From Sulfitobacter sp. M39 (lineage in GTDB: Bacteria; Pseudomonadota; Alphaproteobacteria; Rhodobacterales; Rhodobacteraceae), in assembly GCF_021735935.1 (NCBI RefSeq), contig NZ_WMDZ01000001.1, positions 2,356,001-2,420,000 on the forward strand: a stretch of DNA of 64,000 bases. Direction: 5' to 3'. The translations under genes were made by a program, and so were the position numbers. Position 1 is the first letter of the stretch, and each line of letters opens with the position of its first letter. The notes below the pieces were generated by a model that was not told where the DNA came from, did not search any database, and saw only the letters and a program-made list of their open reading frames with translations. Shown piece by piece: positions 56,760 through 64,000 of this stretch.

Positions 56760-57527
56760 ATGAACGCGTTGACGGCACTTATTCAGTATCTTTTTCAAAG
56801 ACTCGCATTCGCGGTTTTCGCTGTTGCCGCCGTGGCGATCACCGTCTGTACCGTTATGGCCGCGCTTGGCCAATGGGCCTGGATTGAACTGCCGCTGAAC
56901 TATGACGGGCAACCCGTTGAGAATGCAGGGATGTATGCGCAGATCGGCCTGACCGTTTTGGCTGTGGGCATCTGCTTTTTCATCCCCACCAACCGCCGCG
57001 TCATGCAGCTTGAAACATCGCACCGCAAGTTTGCGCTCAATATGGATGACATCACCCGCGCCTACGGGGCGGTGCATGCGGCGGATCGCGGCGACGTTTT
57101 TCACATGTCCTCCGAATTCGACTCGGTGCGCGAACGGCTGGCCTATCTGCGCGATCACCCTGATCTCAGCACGCTTGAACCCGCCCTTCTGGAAGTCGCC
57201 GCGCAGATGAGCCACATCTCGAAAGAGCTGGCGACCGTCTATGCCGACGAGAAAATCGAACGCGCGCGCAATTTCCTCAAGCAGCGTCAGGAAGAAGTGA
57301 ACCTGTTCAACAGCCGTCTGGATCAGGCCAAGGGCATCACCTCGGAAATGAAGCACTGGCTGCACGAGGTCGAGCTGGAAGAAAGCGTGGCCGCAGCACA
57401 GCTGGACCGCCTGCGCGCCGAAATGCGCGAGATCATGCCCGAACTGGGAATCGAACGCAGGGTATCGGCGGATGAAATGGCCCGCGATTCACGTGTGGTA
57501 GAGCTGCCCCCCAAAGCAGCGGAGTAA
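56760..57527 (+). CDS. membrane-anchored coiled-coil protein upstream of radA
   Basis: 255 residues. Two hydrophobic helices (about 15-37 and 58-77) are followed by a long, charged helical part (about 85-235) with heptad-like spacing (LAYLRDHPDLSTLEPALLEVAAQ, KIERARNFLKQRQEEVNLFNSRLDQ). Some genomes label relatives DNA repair protein, probably from the radA neighbour rather than from a domain. I know no function. AAGGTGAG precedes ATG 56760. radA follows 60 bases later. Confidence 0.65.
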   Translation: MNALTALIQYLFQRLAFAVFAVAAVAITVCTVMAALGQWAWIELPLNYDGQPVENAGMYAQIGLTVLAVGICFFIPTNRRVMQLETSHRKFALNMDDITRAYGAVHAADRGDVFHMSSEFDSVRERLAYLRDHPDLSTLEPALLEVAAQMSHISKELATVYADEKIERARNFLKQRQEEVNLFNSRLDQAKGITSEMKHWLHEVELEESVAAAQLDRLRAEMREIMPELGIERRVSADEMARDSRVVELPPKAAE

Positions 57528-57587
57528 CCCCGCGTGGGCACCAAGGTTTTGCTTTGACGTTTCCCGTTTGTTCGGCCAGAAAGACGC

Positions 57588-58955
57588 ATGGCTAAATCTC
57601 CCGTTACATTTTCGTGCACGGCTTGCGGTGCGACCTATAACAAATGGTCCGGGCGCTGTGATGCCTGCGGCGAATGGAATACGATCCAGCAGGACAAGGG
57701 CATTTCATCCGGCCCGCCCAGCAAATCGCTTGGCACCCGTCGTGGTGCAGCGATGGTGTTGACCGACCTCACCACCAAGGACACGCCCCCGCCCCGCAGC
57801 CAATCCGGCATTACCGAACTGGACCGTGTTTTGGGCGGCGGGCTGGTGCCATCCTCTGCCATTCTGGTGGGCGGTGATCCGGGCATCGGGAAATCCACCC
57901 TTTTGCTGCAAGCAGCGGCCCATTTTGCCCGCAGCGGGTTAAAAACAATCTACGTCAGTGGAGAGGAAGCCTCGGCGCAGGTCCGTATGCGTGCGCAGCG
58001 CTTGGGGCTATCTGACGCCTCGGTGCAGCTGGCAGCCGAAACCAATCTGCGCGATATTCTGACCACGCTAGAGGAAGAAAAACCCGATCTGGTCATCATC
58101 GATTCGATTCAGACCATGTGGGCCGATAACGTCGATTCCGCCCCCGGGTCCGTCAGTCAGGTCCGCGCCGCCGCGCACGAACTGACAAGTTTTGCCAAAC
58201 GGCGCGGCGTTTCCGTGATTCTTGTGGGGCATGTCACCAAGGACGGGCAGATTGCGGGGCCGCGCGTAGTCGAGCATATGGTCGATACCGTGCTGTATTT
58301 TGAGGGCGAACGCGGCCACCAGTTCCGCATTCTGCGCGCGGTCAAGAACCGCTTTGGCCCCGCCGACGAGATTGGCGTGTTCGAGATGACCGGCGAAGGG
58401 CTAGCCGAGGTCACCAACCCCTCTGCCCTGTTTTTGTCCGAACGCGGCACGCCCGCCGCAGGGTCAGTGGTTTTCGCAGGTATCGAAGGCACCCGCCCTG
58501 TTTTATGCGAACTTCAGGCGCTTGTGGCCCCCCCGCCTCATTCGCAGGCGCGGCGTACGGTCGTAGGCTGGGACGGGGGACGGCTTGCGATGATCCTCGC
58601 TGTGCTAGAGGCCCGTTGCGGCATCCCCTTTGCGGGGCTTGATGTTTACCTCAACGTGGCGGGCGGCATGAAAATCTCGGAGCCGGCGGCGGATTTGGCG
58701 GTAGCCGCCGCGTTGCTCAGCGCGCGCGAAGACGTGGCCCTGCCCGCGGAAACCGTTGTTTTCGGCGAAATCAGCCTGTCCGGTGCGCTACGCCCCGCCA
58801 GTCAGACCGAAAACAGGTTGAAAGAAGCGCAAAAACTTGGTTTTACCAGCGCCATCGCGCCCGCGGGCGGAAAACCGGTGGGCAAGAACGGCATAACGCT
58901 TAACACCATGAGCGATCTCACCGGATTTGTAGGCGAAATATTCGGGGCTGGCTAA
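57588..58955 (+). CDS. radA: DNA repair protein RadA
   Basis: 455 residues. A C4 zinc finger (C10, C13, C24, C27), a RecA-like motor with Walker A GDPGIGKSTLL (about 95-105), the RadA-specific KNRFG motif in VKNRFGPADEIGVFEM (about 252-267), and a C-terminal Lon-protease-like domain (GLDVYLNVAGGMKISEPAADLAVAAALLSA). RadA drives branch migration and processing of recombination intermediates. A CvpA-like gene follows 28 bases later, so radA and it form an operon. Confidence 0.97.
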   Translation: MAKSPVTFSCTACGATYNKWSGRCDACGEWNTIQQDKGISSGPPSKSLGTRRGAAMVLTDLTTKDTPPPRSQSGITELDRVLGGGLVPSSAILVGGDPGIGKSTLLLQAAAHFARSGLKTIYVSGEEASAQVRMRAQRLGLSDASVQLAAETNLRDILTTLEEEKPDLVIIDSIQTMWADNVDSAPGSVSQVRAAAHELTSFAKRRGVSVILVGHVTKDGQIAGPRVVEHMVDTVLYFEGERGHQFRILRAVKNRFGPADEIGVFEMTGEGLAEVTNPSALFLSERGTPAAGSVVFAGIEGTRPVLCELQALVAPPPHSQARRTVVGWDGGRLAMILAVLEARCGIPFAGLDVYLNVAGGMKISEPAADLAVAAALLSAREDVALPAETVVFGEISLSGALRPASQTENRLKEAQKLGFTSAIAPAGGKPVGKNGITLNTMSDLTGFVGEIFGAG

Positions 58956-58983
58956 CTGCCCCTTCAAGGAAGGCAAGACGACC

Positions 58984-59538
58984 ATGGAAGGTTTTACCAT
59001 CATTGACGGGGTTGTGGCGCTTGTCATCGTTCTGTCGGCTTTGCTGGCTTATGGCCGCGGGCTTGTACGCGAATTTATGGCGATCGTGGGCTGGATTGCC
59101 GCCGCCATCCTTGCGTTTCTCTTTGCGCCGCAGGTTGAACCGCTGGTGTCCGAGATCCCTGTCGTGGGCGAATTCCTTGCCGACAGTTGTGAACTATCGA
59201 TCATCGGGGCCTTTGCCATCGTTTTTGCCATCGCGCTCATTGTGGTCTCGCTGTTCACCCCGCTGTTTTCGTCGCTGGTGCAGCGCTCTGTTCTGGGTGG
59301 CTTGGATCAAGGGCTCGGGTTTCTTTTCGGCGTGGCGCGCGGCATCCTTCTGGTCGCCATCGCGTTCTTTGTCTATGACACCGTGATCACTGGCCAGACC
59401 TTCACCATGGTTGACGAAAGCCGGTCGGCACAGGTCTTCGGGCGCTTTACCGGCCAGATCGAAGAGCAGAACCCAGAAGCCGCATTGGGATGGATCACCA
59501 CCCGCTACGAGGCTCTGGTTGGTGCCTGCGGTGCCTAA
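58984..59538 (+). CDS. CvpA family membrane protein
   Basis: 184 residues with four hydrophobic helices in about the first 140 residues and the CvpA-type opening DGVVALVIVLSALLAYGRGLVREFMAIVGW. CvpA is needed for colicin V production in E. coli and is linked to envelope homeostasis elsewhere; its biochemical role is not settled. It precedes purF here, as in E. coli. A terminator lies between it and purF. Confidence 0.88.
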   Translation: MEGFTIIDGVVALVIVLSALLAYGRGLVREFMAIVGWIAAAILAFLFAPQVEPLVSEIPVVGEFLADSCELSIIGAFAIVFAIALIVVSLFTPLFSSLVQRSVLGGLDQGLGFLFGVARGILLVAIAFFVYDTVITGQTFTMVDESRSAQVFGRFTGQIEEQNPEAALGWITTRYEALVGACGA

Positions 59539-59569
59539 TCGCCACTGAGGCTGCCAAAAGTTAAACACG

Positions 59570-59590
59570 CGCCCCCGTTTTCGGGGGCGT
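59570..59590 (+). terminator. terminator after the CvpA-like gene
   Basis: CGCCCCCG and CGGGGGCG pair around TTTT, followed by TTTGCGTTT. It is 32 bases after the CvpA-like stop and likely ends the radA transcript. Confidence 0.75.
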
Positions 59591-59602
59591 TTGCGTTTCT
59601 GC

Positions 59603-59625
59603 CATATGTTGCATCGCAGCATATG
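59603..59625. repeat. near-perfect palindrome upstream of purF
   Basis: CATATGTTGC-ATC-GCAGCATATG is a 23-base dyad with one mismatched pair, 88-110 bases before the purF start. It looks like an operator for a dimeric repressor of purine genes; the protein is unknown. Confidence 0.5.
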
Positions 59626-59712
59626 CGGGGGCAAAATGTAACGGCGGGGTGACAAGGCCCGCCCAAAGTCCTACATAGCCCCTATCCCTTCATCGGATTC
59701 GGAGTTGCCCCG

Positions 59713-61209
59713 TTGTCCAAGATCATGCCCCCCGCGCACCCGTTTGATTCCTCCTATCTGCGTGATGCAGATGATGGGGATAAACTCAAAGAAGAATGCG
59801 GGGTGTTCGGCGTGATCGGCGTTGCAGACGCCTCGAACTTTGTGGCCCTCGGCCTGCACGCATTGCAGCACCGTGGTCAGGAAGCCGGCGGGATCGTCAG
59901 CTATGACCCCGCTGCCGGTTTCCAGTCCGCCCGTCGCTTCGGCTATGTGCGCGACAACTTTACCTCGCAAAAGGTGATGGAAACACTGCCCGGCGAACTG
60001 TCTATCGGGCATGTGCGTTATTCGACCTCTGGTCACAAAGGCCCGACAGCTATCCGCGATGTACAGCCCTTCTTTGGCGAATTCGCCATGGGCGGTGCCG
60101 CGATTGCCCATAATGGCAATATCACCAATGCCAACGCCCTGCGGCGCGAGCTGATTGAACGCGGGTCGATCTTCCAGTCCTCGTCGGACAGCGAATGTAT
60201 CATCCACCTGATGGCGCGGTCCCTGCAACGCAACATTCCCGAACGCATGGAAGACGCGCTGCGCCGTGTCGAAGGCGCGTTTTCGGTCGTGGCGATGACC
60301 CGCACCAAGCTGATCGGCGTGCGCGATCCTTTGGGTGTCCGCCCGCTGGTTCTGGGCAAGCTTGGCGACGGTTGGGCGCTTAGCTCGGAAACCTGCGCGC
60401 TGGACATCATCGGTGCCGAATTCGTCCGCGAGATCGAGCCCGGCGAGATGGTCGTGATCACCCCTTCGGGCGTCGAAAGCCATTTCCCCTTCCGCCGTGT
60501 AGCATCGCGTTTCTGCATCTTTGAACACGTCTATTTCAGCCGTCCCGACAGCATCCTTGGCGGTCGTTCGGTCTATGAAACCCGCGAAGCCATCGGGCGC
60601 GAGCTGGCAAAGGAATCGCCGGTAGAGGCGGATCTTGTCTGCCCCGTTCCCGACAGCGGCACGCCTGCGGCCATCGGTTTCAGCCTCGAATCGGGTATCC
60701 CCTATGCGATGGGGATTATCCGCAACCAATACATGGGCCGGACCTTCATCGAACCGACCGAACAGATCCGCAACATGGGCGTGCGGCTAAAGCTCAACGT
60801 GAACCGCGCGCTGATCAAGGGCAAGCGGGTCATTCTGGTCGACGATTCGGTTGTGCGTGGCACCACCAGCCGTAAGATCAAAGAGATGATCCTTGATGCC
60901 GGCGCGAAAGAGGTCCATTTCCGCATTGCCTCGCCCCCCACCGCGTGGCCCTGTTTCTACGGTGTGGACACGCCGCAACGTGAAAAGCTGCTGGCGGCCA
61001 CCATGTCCGAAGAGGAAATGCGCGAGCATTTGCAAGTGGATAGCCTCAAGTTCATTTCGCTCGACGGGCTTTACCGCGCCGTGGGCGAGGCAGAGGGTCG
61101 CAACAAGAAGTGCCCTCAATATTGCGATGCCTGCTTCTCGGGTGATTACCCCGTCACCCCTGCCGACCAAATCAATCAAGGGTTCGAGATGAAGCCAGCC
61201 GCCGAATAA
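59713..61209 (+). CDS. purF: amidophosphoribosyltransferase
   Basis: 498 residues. It starts purine synthesis by moving glutamine-derived ammonia to PRPP. A short propeptide (about 28 residues) precedes the N-terminal nucleophile Cys29 in EECGVFGVIG. Further motifs are GHVRYSTSG, the PRPP loop VILVDDSVVRGTTSRKI and PVPDSGTPAAIGF. The start is TTG 59713 with GGAG eight bases upstream; an ATG four codons later lies too far from it. A palindrome and a terminator lie upstream, a terminator downstream. Confidence 0.96.
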   Translation: MSKIMPPAHPFDSSYLRDADDGDKLKEECGVFGVIGVADASNFVALGLHALQHRGQEAGGIVSYDPAAGFQSARRFGYVRDNFTSQKVMETLPGELSIGHVRYSTSGHKGPTAIRDVQPFFGEFAMGGAAIAHNGNITNANALRRELIERGSIFQSSSDSECIIHLMARSLQRNIPERMEDALRRVEGAFSVVAMTRTKLIGVRDPLGVRPLVLGKLGDGWALSSETCALDIIGAEFVREIEPGEMVVITPSGVESHFPFRRVASRFCIFEHVYFSRPDSILGGRSVYETREAIGRELAKESPVEADLVCPVPDSGTPAAIGFSLESGIPYAMGIIRNQYMGRTFIEPTEQIRNMGVRLKLNVNRALIKGKRVILVDDSVVRGTTSRKIKEMILDAGAKEVHFRIASPPTAWPCFYGVDTPQREKLLAATMSEEEMREHLQVDSLKFISLDGLYRAVGEAEGRNKKCPQYCDACFSGDYPVTPADQINQGFEMKPAAE

Positions 61210-61237
61210 AGCCACCGCTTTCCGACAGGTTCCGCAA

Positions 61238-61274
61238 GGGCGGGCGCAGGGTTCAACCCCTCGCCCGCCCTTTT
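61238..61274 (+). terminator. terminator of purF
   Basis: GGGCGGGCG and CGCCCGCCC pair around an inner GGGTT-C-AACCC hairpin and end in TTTT, 29 bases after the purF stop. Confidence 0.82.
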
Positions 61275-61428
61275 GCTGTTTCGCACCCCCGTGCCGCTGG
61301 CAAAGCTTTGCCGACGTGCAAGCCAGTCTTTGCCAGCCTCCCCCGCGCCCTCTTTCGGCTGTCAGGCAGCTTTGTTAGCCCCTCGGTCTAACCATTCTTT
61401 GCCCCCATAAGCGCAGCAAGAGGCACCC

Positions 61429-61695
61429 ATGTCGACTGACGAAAAAGGCACTCCGACCCCGCAGAAAACACTTAATCTGGCTACGCAGCAGGCGTCCCTG
61501 CCCAAGCTCGCCCTGATTGGTACCTTCGGCAGCCTGACCGACCCCGGCGCGTTGATCCGCGATGGCCGCGGACGCATCCACCGCGTGACGTTGAACGACA
61601 AGATCAGCGACGGCATCGTCGCTGCCATTGGCGACGACAGCGTGGTGCTGGCGCAGCGCGGGCGCACGGTGACGCTCAAACTTCCGAAAGGGTGA
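61429..61695 (+). CDS. small protein resembling a PilP/GspC-type domain
   Basis: 88 residues. After a polar N-terminus (1-25), LALIGTFGSLTDPGALIRDGRGRIHRVTLNDKISDGIVAAIGDDSVVLAQRGRTVTLKLP has the pattern of the small beta domain found in PilP and GspC (glycine-rich turns, GRxxxV and D-x-I-x-D-G). No secretion or pilus genes are nearby. AGAGG before ATG 61429 supports translation. No signal peptide, so a pilus role is doubtful. Confidence 0.6.
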   Translation: MSTDEKGTPTPQKTLNLATQQASLPKLALIGTFGSLTDPGALIRDGRGRIHRVTLNDKISDGIVAAIGDDSVVLAQRGRTVTLKLPKG

Positions 61696-61765
61696 AACGC
61701 CCCGCGACAGGCTGCGGGGCCGCGCCCCTCTTGACGGGGGGCGGTGGCTCAGGCAAAGCCACCCC

Positions 61766-62416
61766 ATGACAAAAACAGCTCTTATCACTGGCGCGTCCCG
61801 CGGTCTTGGTGCCGCCCTGGCCGAAGCACTTTGCGACACGCATCACATCATTGCAGTCGCCAAAACCACCGGCGCCCTGGAAGAGCTGGACGACCGTATC
61901 CAGTCCCGCGGCGGCAGCGCGACGTTGGCCCCGATGGACATCACCAATGCCGATGCAATGGCGACCCTGTGCCGTGGCATCTATGACCGCTGGGGCAGCC
62001 TTGATCTTTGGCTGCACACCGCTGTCCATGCCGCCCCGTTGGCCCCGACCGATCACATCGACGCCAAAGACATGGCCAAATCGGTCGCCTGTAACGTCAC
62101 CGCCACCTCGACCCTGATCACCTATGTGGCACCGCTGCTGGGGCAATCGGGTCAGGCTGTGTTCTTTGACGATCCGGTTGTGGCGACCAAGTTCTTTGGC
62201 AGCTACGGGGCCACCAAGGCCGCGCAGATCGCGCTGGCCAAAAGCTGGCAATCCGAAGCGGTGGCAATCGGCCCGCGCATCCACATCATGACGCCCGCCC
62301 CCATGCCAACCGCGACACGCGCGCGTTTCCACCCCGGTGAAGATCGCGAGGCGCTGAACACGCCACAGTCGCAAGCCGCTGAAATTCTGGCGCAACTGGC
62401 TGTTCCCCAGCCTTAA
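61766..62416 (+). CDS. short-chain dehydrogenase/reductase (SDR) family protein
   Basis: 216 residues, a short classical SDR. The cofactor motif is TGASRGLGAAL (8-18), and the catalytic Tyr and Lys are in SYGATKAAQIALAK (about 145-159). A clear Ser in the usual place is not seen. NAD(P) specificity and substrate are unknown. It follows the small 88-residue gene by 70 bases and precedes surE by 72. Confidence 0.85.
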   Translation: MTKTALITGASRGLGAALAEALCDTHHIIAVAKTTGALEELDDRIQSRGGSATLAPMDITNADAMATLCRGIYDRWGSLDLWLHTAVHAAPLAPTDHIDAKDMAKSVACNVTATSTLITYVAPLLGQSGQAVFFDDPVVATKFFGSYGATKAAQIALAKSWQSEAVAIGPRIHIMTPAPMPTATRARFHPGEDREALNTPQSQAAEILAQLAVPQP

Positions 62417-62488
62417 AACATGATGCGGTGAAGGCTCCTGCCTTGCCGCGCCGCGCCCCGTCGCCTATCAAGGCGCAAAGGGGAATTT

Positions 62489-63274
62489 ATGCGCATTCTG
62501 ATCACCAACGACGACGGTATTCACGCTCCGGGTCTGAAGACCCTGCAGGGCATTGCCACTGACCTGGCCGGACCCGATGGCGAGGTCTGGACCGTGGCGC
62601 CCGCCTATGAACAATCCGGCGTCGGGCATTGCATCAGCTACACCAAGCCGATGATGGTCGAAAAGGTCAGCGACCGGCGCTTTTCAGTCGAGGGCAGCCC
62701 GGCCGATTGTGTGATGGCAGCACTGCATGACTGTATGCTGGATGCCCGCCCTGATCTGGTGCTGTCCGGCGTGAACCGCGGCAACAACGCGGCTGAAAAC
62801 ACGCTCTATTCCGGCACGATCGGTGGCGCGATGGAGGCGGCGTTGCAAGGTATCCCCGCCGTAGCGCTGTCGCAATACTACGGCCCCGCCAACCGCGATC
62901 TGGATGATCCGTTCGAGGCCGCTGCCAGCCACGGGGCCGAAGTGACCCGCCGTATTCTGGATGCGACACCGGCGCATGGGGATGGCTACCGTCTGTTTTA
63001 TAACGTGAATTTCCCGCCCGTCGCAGCGGCAGAGGTTCAGGGCATCCGTTTGGCCCCCCAAGGGATGCGCCGCGATACCAGCTTTTCCACGATCCCGCAG
63101 CTGTCGCCTTCGGGGCGGCGGTTCTTGTGGATCAAGGGCGCGGACCAGCAGATCCCGACGGACGACGGCACCGACGCTGCGCTGAACCTTGACGGCTATA
63201 TCTCGGTCACGCCCATGCGCGCCGACCTCACCGCTCATGATACATTTGACGCGCTAAAAGCCATCAATACATGA
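62489..63274 (+). CDS. surE: 5'/3'-nucleotidase SurE
   Basis: 261 residues. It removes phosphate from nucleoside monophosphates and is linked to stationary-phase survival. The metal site starts with [13 protein letters not shown] (Asp8, Asp9), then [14 protein letters not shown] and [25 protein letters not shown] with the conserved Asn. It is coupled to pcm by an ATGA overlap, the classic surE-pcm pair. Confidence 0.96.
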   Translation: MRILITNDDGIHAPGLKTLQGIATDLAGPDGEVWTVAPAYEQSGVGHCISYTKPMMVEKVSDRRFSVEGSPADCVMAALHDCMLDARPDLVLSGVNRGNNAAENTLYSGTIGGAMEAALQGIPAVALSQYYGPANRDLDDPFEAAASHGAEVTRRILDATPAHGDGYRLFYNVNFPPVAAAEVQGIRLAPQGMRRDTSFSTIPQLSPSGRRFLWIKGADQQIPTDDGTDAALNLDGYISVTPMRADLTAHDTFDALKAINT

Positions 63275-63930
63275 ACGACGAAGAAGACATCACAGACGCG
63301 ACACGCAAGATGCAATTTCTTTACGCACTCCGTTCCAAGGGCGTCACCGATGCCCGTGTCCTGAACGCGATGGAGCAGATCGACCGTGGTCCCTTCATCC
63401 GCGGCCTTTTCGCGTCCCGCGCCTACGAGGACATGCCCCTGCCGATCGCCTGCGGTCAGACCATCAGCCAGCCTTCGGTTGTGGCGCTGATGACGCAGGC
63501 ACTGGATGTGTCGTCGCGTGACAAGGTGCTCGAGGTGGGGACCGGATCAGGCTATCAGGCCGCGATCCTCAGCAAACTGGCGCGGCGCGTCTATACCATC
63601 GACCGCCACCGCAGGCTGGTGGTAGAGGCCCGCCAGATCTTCGAGGATCTGGCCCTGTCCAACATCACCGCGATCATAGGCGACGGCAGCTTTGGCCTGC
63701 CCGAACAGGCCCCCTTTGACCGGATCATCGTGACAGCCGCCGCCGAAGACCCCCCCGGCCCGCTTTTGGCCCAGCTCAAGGTTGGCGGCATTATGGTCGT
63801 GCCCGTTGGCCAGTCGGACACGGTTCAACACCTCATACGTGTCCGCAAAACCGAGACCGGGCTGGAATATGACGAGCTGCGCAAGGTCCGCTTTGTTCCC
63901 TTGCTTGAAGGGCTGGGAAAAGACGGCTAA
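63271..63930 (+). CDS. pcm: protein-L-isoaspartate O-methyltransferase
   Basis: 219 residues. It methylates isoaspartyl residues of damaged proteins using S-adenosylmethionine, allowing repair. The SAM-binding motif is [15 protein letters not shown] (about 86-100); [15 protein letters not shown] (about 64-78) and [33 protein letters not shown] are further family segments. It overlaps surE by four bases. The 70 bases that follow up to the window end hold no recognisable gene. Confidence 0.96.
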   Translation: MNDEEDITDATRKMQFLYALRSKGVTDARVLNAMEQIDRGPFIRGLFASRAYEDMPLPIACGQTISQPSVVALMTQALDVSSRDKVLEVGTGSGYQAAILSKLARRVYTIDRHRRLVVEARQIFEDLALSNITAIIGDGSFGLPEQAPFDRIIVTAAAEDPPGPLLAQLKVGGIMVVPVGQSDTVQHLIRVRKTETGLEYDELRKVRFVPLLEGLGKDG

Positions 63931-64000
63931 ATGCAGTATAGCAAGGGGAACTCCGCCCGAACGGGGACCCCAAGGCGCTGACGGCACCGAAGACGAGGAC

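Noticed and set aside
1..64000. CRISPR arrays and insertion sequences
   Set aside because: No regularly spaced direct repeats and no transposase-like reading frame were seen.

Overview
The window looks like chromosomal DNA of a marine alphaproteobacterium of the Roseobacter group (Rhodobacterales). The base composition is GC-rich. The protein sequences and gene neighbourhoods (trpG-trpD-trpC-moaC-moeA-lexA, alr-radA-purF, surE-pcm, a B12-dependent NrdJ as the ribonucleotide reductase, cytochrome c maturation genes) fit that group. Two signals support an alphaproteobacterial assignment: a GAAC-N7-GAAC SOS box in front of lexA, and a gene-transfer-agent type holin/endolysin pair. I see no insertion sequence, CRISPR array, integrase or rRNA gene. 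This judgement rests on motifs and recall of families, not on a database search.

Layout. 1-4112: a small catabolic cluster (aldehyde dehydrogenase fragment, enolase-superfamily enzyme, GMC oxidoreductase) read leftward, with a divergent LysR regulator. 4363-8016: nrdJ, followed upstream by a 640-base intergenic region holding a possible folded leader, DnaA boxes, a palindrome, a weak NrdR-like box and tRNA-Pro(TGG). 8808-15256: DUF192 protein, double cold-shock protein, pdxH, fabI, gpt, an aminotransferase and a PpiD-like periplasmic chaperone. 15269-24410: tryptophan and molybdopterin biosynthesis (trpE, then trpG-trpD-ung-trpC-moaC-moeA with start/stop overlaps), interrupted by an aspartoacylase-like gene and an antisense YibQ-type deacetylase-fold gene. 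24473-30820: lexA with its own SOS box, convergent comEC, gltX, gltA and a small unknown gene.

30826-42186 is read leftward: argC, ccmE, endolysin, holin, ccmF, ccmH and an enoyl-CoA hydratase form a tight run in which a phage-like lysis pair sits inside the cytochrome c maturation genes. murI, a lysophospholipid-acyltransferase-like gene and a very large indolepyruvate ferredoxin oxidoreductase lie to the right. 42448-52759: a LysR regulator divergent from the oxidoreductase across a cluster of TGACC/GGTCA half-sites, a small RNA with a strong terminator, purL, a VWA/MoxR pair, an unusual alpha/beta-hydrolase-like gene, pyrC, pyrE and dnaB. 52805-63930: fatty-acid hydroxylase family protein, secreted alpha/beta hydrolase, alr, a PqiA-like protein, a membrane coiled-coil protein, radA, cvpA-like, purF, a small PilP/GspC-like protein, an SDR, surE and pcm.

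Most of the window is housekeeping metabolism. The parts most worth a second look are the lysis cassette inside the ccm genes, the control region of nrdJ, the small RNA at 43436-43516, the half-site cluster at 42230-42278, the uracil-DNA glycosylase inside the trp genes, and the hydrolase-like protein at 48225 that lacks the expected serine nucleophile.
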